Source: TMP-86 sp031394735 (GTDB taxonomy: Bacteria > Pseudomonadota > Gammaproteobacteria > Steroidobacterales > Steroidobacteraceae). From it: DNA of 64,000 bases. How positions within the stretch are numbered: the stretch's first letter is position 1; each line of letters begins with the position of its first letter. The notes below the pieces were generated by a model. That model ran no database searches. It worked only from the letters and a program-made list of their open reading frames with translations, and was not told the origin of the DNA. A program made the position numbers and the translations under genes. The DNA is taken from NCBI GenBank assembly GCA_031394735.1, contig JANMXI010000294.1, positions 19,612 to 83,611 of the forward strand, in the 5' to 3' direction. Below are positions 18,701-26,744 of the stretch, piece after piece.

Positions 18701-18730
18701 ACGCCGCGCATCCGCGCGGCGTTTTTTTTT
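18701..18730 (+). terminator. rho-independent terminator of the lipoprotein gene
   Basis: A 9-bp GC stem (18701-18709 with 18714-18722), a 4-base loop and an uninterrupted run of T on the plus strand. It also overlaps the 3' end of the convergent L,D-transpeptidase gene. Confidence 0.92.
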
Positions 18731-19712
18731 AAAGTTTTGGTGAGGGTGTTTTAGAGCGGGTCTGCGCGACCGGCGGCTCCACCCAACGATCGACAGAAAT
18801 TCGCATCGGCTCTCCGGTCTGCTCTGAAAACGCCTTCTCGGCTTTGTCCCAGTCGATGATGACTTGCTTGTGCGCGGTGGCGGCGACAATCTGTCGCGTC
18901 AGTGCCGTGAGATCCTCGACATTCTTCGGGTCAGTGCCATCCAGCGGATGATGGACTTCCAGATACAGGGCGCCATCAGCCCCCCAGCCGGTCTTCAGAC
19001 GCTGGTTGATGATGCGCACCGCGATCCCCACCGGCACTTCCTTGAACAGCGCCTCGATGTCCTCGGGATATAAACGGATGCAGCCATTGGTGATCTGCAG
19101 GCCGACGCTCACCGGCAGGTTGGTGCCGTGAATGAGATAGGAACCATTGGGAATGGCCAGCCGCAGAGCATATTCGCCCAGCGGATTGTCCGGACCCGGC
19201 GGAATGAAGGGGGGCAGCACGTCGCCCTCCTGCAAATGCCGATCGCGGATGGATTTGGGCGGATACCAGCTCGGCTTTTTTTGCTTGGCGATCACCTTGG
19301 TGGTGCCCAGCGGCATGGTGCGGCCGACCTGGCCGACACTGATCGGATACGTTTCCACCAGCGGCCGTCGTTGGGCGTCGGTTCGAAAATAGAACAGCCG
19401 GCCTTCGGCCAGGTTGACCACGAGACCTGCGCGCGGCACGTCCGGAATGATCCGCTGCGTCGGCAGCGAGATGGACGTCCCCTCCCCGGGCAACCAGGCG
19501 TCCACGCCGGGATTGGCGGCAACGATCTCATCGAAGCCCAGGTGGTGAAGGCGCGCGATGTCCGGCAGAGTATCCTCATGGCGCGACTGAGTGACGCCGG
19601 GCTCACCGATCATGTCCTGTTGCGCGCCCAGCGCGTAAATTTCCGCGAACGCGGGAAATGCCACGATCAGTGCCAACAACCCGACCAAGGGCCAGTGTGG
19701 ATTCACGCTCAT
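18729..19712 (-). CDS. L,D-transpeptidase (YkuD/ErfK family)
   Basis: 327 residues: a signal peptide (LVGLLALIVAFPAFA), a LysM-like segment (DTLPDIARLHHLGFDEIVAA, then NPGVDAWLPG) and a YkuD catalytic domain from about residue 95. The active site is HGTN followed by ITNGCIRLYPEDI with the nucleophilic Cys. Enzymes of this architecture (ErfK, YbiS, YcfS) act in the periplasm and attach Lpp to diaminopimelate or make 3-3 crosslinks. The gene starts 6 bases after the fabH stop, so it is probably transcribed with fabH, and it is convergent with the Lpp-like lipoprotein gene. Confidence 0.93.
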   Translation of the reverse strand: MSVNPHWPLVGLLALIVAFPAFAEIYALGAQQDMIGEPGVTQSRHEDTLPDIARLHHLGFDEIVAANPGVDAWLPGEGTSISLPTQRIIPDVPRAGLVVNLAEGRLFYFRTDAQRRPLVETYPISVGQVGRTMPLGTTKVIAKQKKPSWYPPKSIRDRHLQEGDVLPPFIPPGPDNPLGEYALRLAIPNGSYLIHGTNLPVSVGLQITNGCIRLYPEDIEALFKEVPVGIAVRIINQRLKTGWGADGALYLEVHHPLDGTDPKNVEDLTALTRQIVAATAHKQVIIDWDKAEKAFSEQTGEPMRISVDRWVEPPVAQTRSKTPSPKL

Positions 19713-19717
19713 TCCGG

Positions 19718-20683
19718 CTACAGTCGGATCAACGCCGAACCCCAGGTGAGTCCGCCGCCAAACGCCTCCAGCAACAACAACTGGCCGGGCTTGATGCGTC
19801 CATCACGAATGCCGGCGTCCAACGCCAACGGTATCGAAGCAGCCGACGTATTGCCGTGCATCGTGACCGTCACGATGACGCGCTCCATGGGCATATCCAG
19901 CCGCTTGGCGATTGCCTCAATGATGCGGATGTTAGCCTGGTGAGGGATCAACCAGTCGATCTGCGACTTGTCGATGTGGTTGGCGGCAAGCGTTTCCAGA
20001 ACGATGCGACCCAGCGTATTGACCGCGACCTTGTAGACTTCGTTGCCCTTCATGCGCAGAAACGCCTTGCCCTGGCGCACCAGATCGAAGCCGGTGGAGA
20101 TGCCATCGGGGTAATACAGCAGGTCCTTGTACTGACCATCCGCATGCAAATGCGTGGAAATGATCCCCGGCTCCACGGAGGGCTTGAGAATGACGGCGCC
20201 GGCGCCGTCGCCGAACAGCACGCAGGTGGAGCGATCGGTCCAATCGACCATGCGCGACAATGTTTCCGAGCCGACCACCAACGCACACTTGGATTCGCCC
20301 ACACGCACGAATTTCTCGGCGACGCTCAAGGCGTAGATGAACCCGCTGCAGGCCGCCTCCAGGCTGAAGGCTGCGCAACCGTGGATGCCCAGCCGCTGTT
20401 GCAGCAAAGTGCCCACATTGGGAAACACCAGATCCGGCGTGGTGGTTCCGACGCAGATCAGATCGATGTCCCCCGGTCCGACGCCTGCGGCTTCCATGGC
20501 GGCGCGCGCGGCAGGGACCGCTAAATCGGTGGTGGTCTCACCGGGAACGGCGATATGCCGCTGTTCGATGCCGGATCGGGATTTGATCCATTCATCGGTG
20601 GTCTCGACCATTTTTTCCAGATCGGCATTCGTCAGTATTTTTTTGGGCAGATAACTGCCGGTACCGGCTATGCGTGCGTACAT
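19718..20683 (-). CDS. fabH: 3-oxoacyl-ACP synthase III (KAS III)
   Basis: 321 residues. It condenses acetyl-CoA with malonyl-ACP to start fatty acid synthesis. The catalytic Cys lies in AACSGFIYALSVAEKF, the His in IPHQANIRIIEAIAKRL and the Asn in HGNTSAASIPLALD. Start (ARIAGTGSYLPKKILTN) and end (GGGLTWGSALIRL) are complete. It is 3 bases from plsX, the usual partner, but is followed by an L,D-transpeptidase rather than fabD-fabG-acpP. Confidence 0.97.
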   Translation of the reverse strand: MYARIAGTGSYLPKKILTNADLEKMVETTDEWIKSRSGIEQRHIAVPGETTTDLAVPAARAAMEAAGVGPGDIDLICVGTTTPDLVFPNVGTLLQQRLGIHGCAAFSLEAACSGFIYALSVAEKFVRVGESKCALVVGSETLSRMVDWTDRSTCVLFGDGAGAVILKPSVEPGIISTHLHADGQYKDLLYYPDGISTGFDLVRQGKAFLRMKGNEVYKVAVNTLGRIVLETLAANHIDKSQIDWLIPHQANIRIIEAIAKRLDMPMERVIVTVTMHGNTSAASIPLALDAGIRDGRIKPGQLLLLEAFGGGLTWGSALIRL

Positions 20684-20686
20684 GGG

Positions 20687-21745
20687 CTAGGAGACAGGCT
20701 CGATTTGTTCCGCGATTCTGGAAGGTACACCCTTGCGGGCTTCGAGTATCGCAAGCTCTATCGCTGTTTGGAAAGCGAAAAGATCGGCGCCGCCATGGCT
20801 CTTGATGACCACGCCGTTCAGCCCGATCATGCTCGCGCCGTTATAGCGGCGCGGATCGAGGCGGGTTTTCAGTGCGCTAAGGGACGGAGCGGCCGCGATG
20901 GCGCCGAGCTTGCGCAGCGGACTGCGCGTAAATTCCTCGCGTAACATGCCGGCGATCATGCGCGCCAGCCCTTCCATGGTTTTCAGCGCGACGTTGCCGG
21001 TGAAACCGTCGGTCACCACGACGTCCACCTTGTCGGAAAAGATGTCGTCCCCTTCAACGAAGCCGACATAGTTCAAGGGCAATGCGCCGATCAAATCATG
21101 CGCCGCCTGTACCGCCTCATGCCCCTTGATGTCTTCTTCACCAATGTTGAGCAGCCCGACCCGCGGCCGCTGATTGCCCGTCAAATCGCCGGCCACCACC
21201 GCCCCCATGGTCGCAAACTGCGCCAGCTGTTGCGGGGTACATGACGCATTGGCGCCCAGATCCAGCATGAAGGTGTGCCCGCCATGCGAAGGAATGGAGG
21301 AAATGATGGCGGGTCGTTCGACGCCGGCGAGCATCTTCAGAACGAAATGCGCAGTGGCCATCAGCGCACCGGTATTGCCCGCACTCACGCAGGCGTGCGC
21401 CTCGCCGGATTTGACGAGGTCGATGGCGCGACGCATCGACGAGTCTTTCTTGCGGCGCAGGGCGTCGCGCGGATGATCGGTCATCTCCACGACATCCGCG
21501 GCGTATACGCAGGTCAGATTGGCGGGAAGCGGTGCGGGGAGATGGCGGCGCAGGTCAGCCTCGCGCCCGACAAGGATCAGACCGATGTCAGTGAACTGCT
21601 TAGCCGCATTGAGAGCAGCGGGCACACAGACCGAAGGGCCGTGATCGCCACTCATGGCGTCCACTGCGATTTGCAGCGCTGCAGGCATGCTTACGCGCAA
21701 CATGGTGTCTGGTGCCGCACCGTGAAAGGTGCCGGCGACAGACAC
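20687..21745 (-). CDS. plsX: phosphate acyltransferase PlsX
   Basis: Converts acyl-ACP to acyl-phosphate for phospholipid synthesis. The conserved start IAVDAMSGDHGP, GNTGALMATAHFVL, SIPSHGGHTFMLDLGAN and VDVVVTDGFTGNVALKTMEG identify the family. The longest frame begins at a GTG overlapping the rpmF stop (TAGTG), giving 352 residues. The ATG at 21688 (MPAALQIAVDAMSG) gives the more usual N-terminus, so the true start is uncertain. Confidence 0.95.
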   Translation of the reverse strand: MSVAGTFHGAAPDTMLRVSMPAALQIAVDAMSGDHGPSVCVPAALNAAKQFTDIGLILVGREADLRRHLPAPLPANLTCVYAADVVEMTDHPRDALRRKKDSSMRRAIDLVKSGEAHACVSAGNTGALMATAHFVLKMLAGVERPAIISSIPSHGGHTFMLDLGANASCTPQQLAQFATMGAVVAGDLTGNQRPRVGLLNIGEEDIKGHEAVQAAHDLIGALPLNYVGFVEGDDIFSDKVDVVVTDGFTGNVALKTMEGLARMIAGMLREEFTRSPLRKLGAIAAAPSLSALKTRLDPRRYNGASMIGLNGVVIKSHGGADLFAFQTAIELAILEARKGVPSRIAEQIEPVS

Positions 21746-21942
21746 TATTCTTCGTCGCTCGCTGCGTCGTTCTTGGTCTCGATGACCTTGCGGCCGCGAT
21801 AGTAGCCGTCGCGTGAAATGCGGTGGCGCAGATGCGTCTCGCCGCTCTTCGACTCGATCGACAGCGCAGGTTTGTCCAAGGCGGAGTGTGAACGATGCAT
21901 GCCGCGCTTGGAGGGTGTCTTTCGGCTCTTTTGAACTGCCAT
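21745..21942 (-). CDS. rpmF: 50S ribosomal protein L32
   Basis: 65 residues: MAVQKSRKTPSKRGMHRSHS, then HLRHRISRDGYYRGRKV. This is bL32 of the large ribosomal subunit, in a form without zinc cysteines. It leads the plsX-fabH run. The usual upstream neighbour yceD (DUF177) is absent here. Confidence 0.97.
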   Translation of the reverse strand: MAVQKSRKTPSKRGMHRSHSALDKPALSIESKSGETHLRHRISRDGYYRGRKVIETKNDAASDEE

Positions 21943-22018
21943 GATGATCCTATATAAACTATTAGCCGGTCGCGCCCGCGACAGCCGGTTTTTTTAAGCC
22001 CCGTATGGCGGGCGGCGT

Positions 22019-22047
22019 ATCATAGTGATCAGCCGCCCCCCTGTCAA
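22019..22047 (-). promoter_or_regulatory. sigma-70 promoter of the rpmF-plsX-fabH operon
   Basis: On the minus strand a perfect TTGACA (22042-22047), exactly 17 bases, and TATGAT (22019-22024). The predicted leader is about 70 bases. It contains a GC hairpin around 21969-21985, which could influence L32 expression. Confidence 0.78.
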
Positions 22048-22067
22048 AATGAGTCGAGCGCAAGTCG

Positions 22068-22661
22068 TTGTTTTTGAAGTCTGAGAACCGTCTTATTTTG
22101 GCCTCGACCTCCCCCTATCGACGGCAATTGCTGGATCGGTTGGGGCTTGCCTTCAGCGTCGCGGCGCCGGGCGTCGACGAGACCATGCTGCCGAACGAAA
22201 CCCCGTTGGCGCTGGTCAGGCGACTGGCGCGCGCCAAGGCCGCCATCATTGCACAAGCAAATCCGGGCGCCTGGGTGATCGGCTCGGATCAGGCCGCAGT
22301 GCGCGGACGCAGCATCCTGGGCAAGCCCTTGAATCAGGAACGCTGCCTGGCCCAATTGAGCGCAAGTTCCGGGCGACGGGTGAAGTTTCTCACCGCGGTC
22401 GCCCTCCTGCGCAGCGGACCGGACAAGCCTCTGGAAGCCCTCGACACGACCTGGGTGACCTTCCGCGACCTGGACGCAGCGACTATCCAGCGTTATGTCG
22501 AGCGTGAACAACCCTTCGACTGTGCCGGCGGATTCAAAAGTGAGTCGCTGGGCATCACCCTGTTCAAGGCCATCGACTCTAGCGATCCGACGGCGCTCAT
22601 CGGCCTGCCCCTGATCGCCGTGTCAGACCTGCTGCGACAGGCCGGATTCGTGCTGCCTTAG
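22068..22661 (+). CDS. Maf/YceF family nucleotide pyrophosphatase
   Basis: 197 residues. The family signature LILASTSPYRRQLLDRLGL opens the protein. VIGSDQAAVRGRSILGKP and ERCLAQLSASSGRRVKFLT follow, with EQPFDCAGGFKSESLGITLF at the catalytic Asp/Glu region. This is the YceF-like branch (7-methyl-GTP pyrophosphatase), a house-cleaning enzyme. Only TTG starts are available at the right place (22068 or 22074); the nearby ATG at 22049 is out of frame. It overlaps the rpmF promoter region divergently. Confidence 0.9.
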   Translation: MFLKSENRLILASTSPYRRQLLDRLGLAFSVAAPGVDETMLPNETPLALVRRLARAKAAIIAQANPGAWVIGSDQAAVRGRSILGKPLNQERCLAQLSASSGRRVKFLTAVALLRSGPDKPLEALDTTWVTFRDLDAATIQRYVEREQPFDCAGGFKSESLGITLFKAIDSSDPTALIGLPLIAVSDLLRQAGFVLP

Positions 22662-22664
22662 CAC

Positions 22665-23702
22665 CTAAGTCTTGCGCGCCTTGGGTGCCCGCCCCGCCGC
22701 GGCAGCGCGCTTCACCGGTTTCTTCTTCACCACTTCCAGTTGATCCAACACGCCGGCCAAGTCAGCCGGCAACGGTGCGCTGGCATGAAACGGTTCGCCC
22801 GTCCCCGGCCATTCGAACGCGAGGGACTGCGAATGCAGGAAGATGCGCTTCAATCCACGGGTTTTGAGTTCTGCATTGCGCTCGTGATCGCCGTACTTGT
22901 CATCGCCCAACAACGGGTGTCCGGCAAAGGCCGCATGCACGCGGATCTGGTGGGTGCGCCCGGTCGGAATGTCGACCTGCATCAGTGTGGCCAATGATCC
23001 GAAAAACTGGATGGGCTTGAAGATGCTCACCGACTCCTTGCCCGCAGCCGCGACCTTGACGTGCCGTTCGCCCTGGCGCCGGTTATCGGTTGCCAACGGC
23101 GCATCGACACGCTTCGTGCCGAGCTGCCAACTGCCCGCCACCAGAGCCATGTAGGTCTTGCTCACCCCGCCCTCGCGAATCAGTTTGTGCAAGCCCGTCA
23201 ATGCGGCTCGCGTGCGCGCCACGATCAGGCACCCCGTGGTGTCGCGATCCAGCCGATGAACCAGCTCCAGATCTTCTTTCGGTCGTGAGGCGCGCAGCGC
23301 TTCAATCAACCCGAAGCTCATGCCGCTGCCGCCATGCACGGCCACGCCAGGCGGTTTGTTGATGACGATTACGCGCGAATCCTGGAACAGCACCGCGTTT
23401 TCGATCAGCTCGATCAAACTGCTCGAGGGGCGCTGGGTGACGCTGGGATCCGCCATGCGTACCGGCGGCAAACGCAATTCATCGGCTGCCACCAGGCGGT
23501 ATTCCGCATCCACTCGCTTGCGATTGACCCGCACCTCGCCCTTGCGAAGCAGCCGGTAAACACGGCTCCGCGGGATGGATTTGAAGTGGCGCAGCAGAAA
23601 ATTGTCGATGCGCTGACCGGCCTCGCTTTCCAAAATCGTATGGAATTCAATCGCGCTGCGTTTGCCCAGCTCGTGAACGGGTCTAATGGATGCTTCATTC
23701 AT
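22665..23702 (-). CDS. rluC: 23S rRNA pseudouridine synthase RluC
   Basis: 345 residues. An N-terminal S4 RNA-binding domain (QRIDNFLLRHFKSIPRSRVY) is followed by a pseudouridine synthase domain with the catalytic Asp in ELVHRLDRDTTGCLIVART. IPTGRTHQIRVHAAFAGHPL and LLGDDKYGDHERNAEL follow. RluC modifies U955, U2504 and U2580 (E. coli numbering). The C-terminus is a Lys/Arg-rich tail. It is divergent from rne, the arrangement seen in E. coli. Confidence 0.93.
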   Translation of the reverse strand: MNEASIRPVHELGKRSAIEFHTILESEAGQRIDNFLLRHFKSIPRSRVYRLLRKGEVRVNRKRVDAEYRLVAADELRLPPVRMADPSVTQRPSSSLIELIENAVLFQDSRVIVINKPPGVAVHGGSGMSFGLIEALRASRPKEDLELVHRLDRDTTGCLIVARTRAALTGLHKLIREGGVSKTYMALVAGSWQLGTKRVDAPLATDNRRQGERHVKVAAAGKESVSIFKPIQFFGSLATLMQVDIPTGRTHQIRVHAAFAGHPLLGDDKYGDHERNAELKTRGLKRIFLHSQSLAFEWPGTGEPFHASAPLPADLAGVLDQLEVVKKKPVKRAAAAGRAPKARKT

Positions 23703-23754
23703 GGTTGGAAGCCTAAGTTCATAGAGGGTGCCACGTCCTAAGATATTGATTGCA

Positions 23755-23783
23755 TTGACCCTGATTCGTGTCGGTGGTATCGT
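23755..23783 (+). promoter_or_regulatory. candidate rne promoter
   Basis: TTGACC (23755-23760), a 17-base spacer and TATCGT (23778-23783), in the gap between rluC and rne. It predicts a leader of roughly 370 bases, comparable to the long rne leader of E. coli. Confidence 0.55.
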
Positions 23784-23789
23784 CCGAAG

Positions 23790-24163
23790 ACCGTGTCAAG
23801 TGCGGCCCCGCTAGTCGGAGGCCTTAAGGAAACCGGTTTTAACGTGGCGTTCCCCCGATATCGAAGGAGCGCTGCATCTTAGTTGGTTCTGGATATCCAG
23901 ACCATCGCTCGGCCGATGAGATTGACGAAATCAGCCTTTTGGCGCCTTTCAGCTGCGTAAGCCTGGCACCAACCGACCGATTGGCGTTATGAAAGCGGTT
24001 ATCCGAGAAACAGGCCGATAAGGCGTGCTGTATACATTTTTGCAAGATTGGGTTGTTTGGATGCCGGTCGCGTGGCTCGTGATCGGTCTAACTCTGTTTG
24101 CTGTTGCGGCCCCCTCGCCAATTCTCAAGCTCTCCTCGGCCCCTATCAAATCAGTTGGGGCAA
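23790..24163 (+). promoter_or_regulatory. long 5' leader of rne
   Basis: The 461-base gap 23703-24163 has no convincing gene. Its downstream part should be the rne mRNA leader. A clear small hairpin is at 23885-23903 (CTGG/CCAG stem with a bulge and ATAT loop), and weaker pairing follows near 23915-23940. In E. coli RNase E shortens its own mRNA through leader hairpins; a similar role is inferred here from length and position only. A 75-codon GTG-started frame (24025-24252) with one hydrophobic stretch overlaps the rne start in another frame and may be chance. Confidence 0.4.
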
Positions 24164-26725
24164 ATGAAAAGAATGCTCGTCAACGCAACTCAAGAAGAAG
24201 AGTTGCGAGTCGCCTTGGTCGATGGTCAGAAGCTATACGACTTATCGATTGAGATATCCTCCCGGGAACAAAAAAAATCCAACGTCTATAAAGGTCGCAT
24301 AACGCGCGTCGAGCCCAGTCTCGAAGCGGCGTTCGTTGACTATGGCGCTCAGCGGCACGGCTTTTTGCCGCTGAAGGAAATCTCCAAGGAATACTTCCGT
24401 ACCCAGCCCGCATCCGGCGGGCGGTTGAACATCAAAGAACTGCTGCAGGAAGGCCAGGAATTGGTCGTCCAGGTCGAGAAGGAAGAACGCGGCAACAAAG
24501 GTGCCGCGCTCACCACCTTCATCAGCCTGGCAGGACGGTTCCTCGTGCTCATGCCGAACAACCCCCGTGCCGGTGGCGTGTCGCGCCGCATCGAGGGCGA
24601 AGAACGCGATCAGATGCGCGAAGCCATGAGTGAACTGCAGATTCCGGACGGCATGGGCGCCATCGTGCGCACCGCTGGTGTCGGACGCACCGCCGAAGAA
24701 CTGCAATGGGATTTCAACAATCTCAAGAGCGCCTGGGATGCCATCGTCCTGGCCAATGAAGGCCGGCCCGCGCCGTTTCTGATTTTTCAGGAAAGCGACG
24801 CCGTCACGCGGGGTTTGCGCGACTACTTTTCCGACGATGTGGGCGAGTGCCTGATCGACCAGCCTGAGGCCTTTCAAAAGGCGCAGGAATACATGCAGCG
24901 CTTCATGCCGCCGGATGCGCAGCGCAAATTGAAGCTCTACCAGGATCCGGTGCCGTTGTTCACGCGCTACCAGATCGAGAGCCAGATCGAGTCGGCGTAT
25001 TCGCACAAGGTCAACCTGCCGTCGGGTGGAAGCCTCGTGATCGATCACACCGAAGCACTGGTGTCCATCGACATCAACTCGGCACGCAGCACGCGCGGCG
25101 GCGACATCGAAGCCACCGCCACCAACACCAATCTGGAAGCGGCGGAAGAAGTTGCGCGCCAGCTGCGCTTGCGCGACATCGGCGGCCTCATCGTCATCGA
25201 TTTCATCGACATGGAAAACACGCGCAATCAGCGCGCCGTCGAAGACAAATTGCGCGACGCCGTTCGCATGGACCGGGCTCGCATCCAATTGGGCCGGCTG
25301 TCGCGATTCGGCCTCATGGAATTGTCGCGCCAGCGACTGCGGCCTGCATTGAGCGAAACCACGCACATCAACTGTCCGCGTTGCAGCGGCATGGGGACCA
25401 TTCGCAGCGTCGAGTCCATGGCCTTGGCATTGTTGCGATTGATCGGCGAGGAAGCGCGCAAGGAAAAGACCGGCCGGGTCATCGCGCAGCTGCCCATCGA
25501 CGTGGCCACCTATCTCATGAACGAAAAGCGCGAGGCGCTCAAGCAGATCGAGGAACGCGATGTGGTGTCGCTGGTCATCGTTCCCAATCCGCATATGCAG
25601 ACGCCGGCCTACACGCTGCGCCGCATCCGTGACGATGAAAAGGAATTGCTGGAGAATTCCACCGTCAGCTACCAGATTCCTGATACTCCGCTTATCGATG
25701 ACAGCAACGTCGGCAATCGCGACAAGAAGCCTGAGGCAGAAGCGGCGCTCGTGCCAAGCATCATGCCGGCGGCGACGCCGATGCCCACACCGGAGCCGGT
25801 GATCGCACCGCCCCCGGCACCGGTGGTGGTGGTCGCCGCCCCGACTGTCGGCATCTTCGTGAAGATATGGCGCTTCTTCTTCGGCACGGGAGCGCCGCCC
25901 GCGGTCGCTGCCAGCAGCGCCACTGCAGAAGTTCGGCGCGATCGCTCCGGTCCTCGTCCTGATGGCAGGCATGACCGGCATCGCAGCGGCGGCGCAGATC
26001 GCGACCGAGGTCGCGGCCGGGACCGCTTCCGTGATGGTCCGCGCGACTCGAATCGCGATTCCAATCGCGATGCCGCAGGCGCGGATCGCAATCGCGATGC
26101 GCCGCGCGAACCGCGCCGTGACGGGCCGCGAGACGCCTCACGCGATGCGCCGCGGGAAGGCTCCCGCGAACCACGACGCGATTCTTCGCGTGGCCGTCAA
26201 GAGGGTCGTCCGCCGGCACCGCCTGCCGACCGGACAGCAAGCCCCGCGCCGGCACCCCGAGTGGACAGCCCACCGCGCAGCGAACCGGTTGAGCGAAGCA
26301 GCGAAGCAGCACCTCGCCCTGCCGGCGAGGAACGTGGAGAACGCGAGCGTGGTGAGCGCGGCGGACGTGGCCGGCGGCGGCGCGGGCGCGGGCGTCGCGA
26401 CGGCGCAGAGCCGGGCAATGGTTCTGCAAACGGTCCGGCTGGCAGTGGTGAAGCGGGCAACGCTGCGCCGCGCAGCGAACCGCAGAATGGCGAAATGCGC
26501 GAATCCAGTGGCGGGCCGGAATCCAGCGGTGGATTCAGCCCTGCTCCGAGTGCAGCGCCCGCGGTTTCGGCCCCGCAGCCCGAACGGTCAGCCGCCCCGT
26601 CAAGCAGTGTGCCGCCCAGCGGTTCGCCGCCCGGCGGATCGGCGGATTCATCGTCGCAAGGGAAATATGTGGTCTGGTCCTCCTCGCCGGAATCCGGCGC
26701 AGGCAGCGGTCCCGAGGATCGCTGA
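24164..26725 (+). CDS. rne: ribonuclease E
   Basis: 853 residues; the frame opens earlier, but MKRMLVNATQ at 24164 (GGGG upstream) is the family start. An S1 domain (SNVYKGRITRVEPSLEAAFV, DYGAQRHGFLPLKEIS) is followed by the catalytic core with DINSARSTRGGDIE and DFIDMENTRNQRAVED. The Zn-link CPRC has Cys404 and Cys407. The C-terminal half is disordered: an amphipathic membrane anchor (VGIFVKIWRFFFGTG, about residue 565), a long Arg-Asp/Arg-Glu-rich stretch, an Arg-rich RGRRRRGRGRRDG patch and a final KYVVWSSSPE. It is the endonuclease scaffold of the RNA degradosome at the inner membrane. Confidence 0.96.
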   Translation: MKRMLVNATQEEELRVALVDGQKLYDLSIEISSREQKKSNVYKGRITRVEPSLEAAFVDYGAQRHGFLPLKEISKEYFRTQPASGGRLNIKELLQEGQELVVQVEKEERGNKGAALTTFISLAGRFLVLMPNNPRAGGVSRRIEGEERDQMREAMSELQIPDGMGAIVRTAGVGRTAEELQWDFNNLKSAWDAIVLANEGRPAPFLIFQESDAVTRGLRDYFSDDVGECLIDQPEAFQKAQEYMQRFMPPDAQRKLKLYQDPVPLFTRYQIESQIESAYSHKVNLPSGGSLVIDHTEALVSIDINSARSTRGGDIEATATNTNLEAAEEVARQLRLRDIGGLIVIDFIDMENTRNQRAVEDKLRDAVRMDRARIQLGRLSRFGLMELSRQRLRPALSETTHINCPRCSGMGTIRSVESMALALLRLIGEEARKEKTGRVIAQLPIDVATYLMNEKREALKQIEERDVVSLVIVPNPHMQTPAYTLRRIRDDEKELLENSTVSYQIPDTPLIDDSNVGNRDKKPEAEAALVPSIMPAATPMPTPEPVIAPPPAPVVVVAAPTVGIFVKIWRFFFGTGAPPAVAASSATAEVRRDRSGPRPDGRHDRHRSGGADRDRGRGRDRFRDGPRDSNRDSNRDAAGADRNRDAPREPRRDGPRDASRDAPREGSREPRRDSSRGRQEGRPPAPPADRTASPAPAPRVDSPPRSEPVERSSEAAPRPAGEERGERERGERGGRGRRRRGRGRRDGAEPGNGSANGPAGSGEAGNAAPRSEPQNGEMRESSGGPESSGGFSPAPSAAPAVSAPQPERSAAPSSSVPPSGSPPGGSADSSSQGKYVVWSSSPESGAGSGPEDR

Positions 26726-26744
26726 GTCGAACTGAAGCGATTGT

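Noticed and set aside
24242..25981. 579-codon open frame opposite rne
   Set aside because: Antisense shadow of the RNase E catalytic region, His/Arg-rich and without family features.
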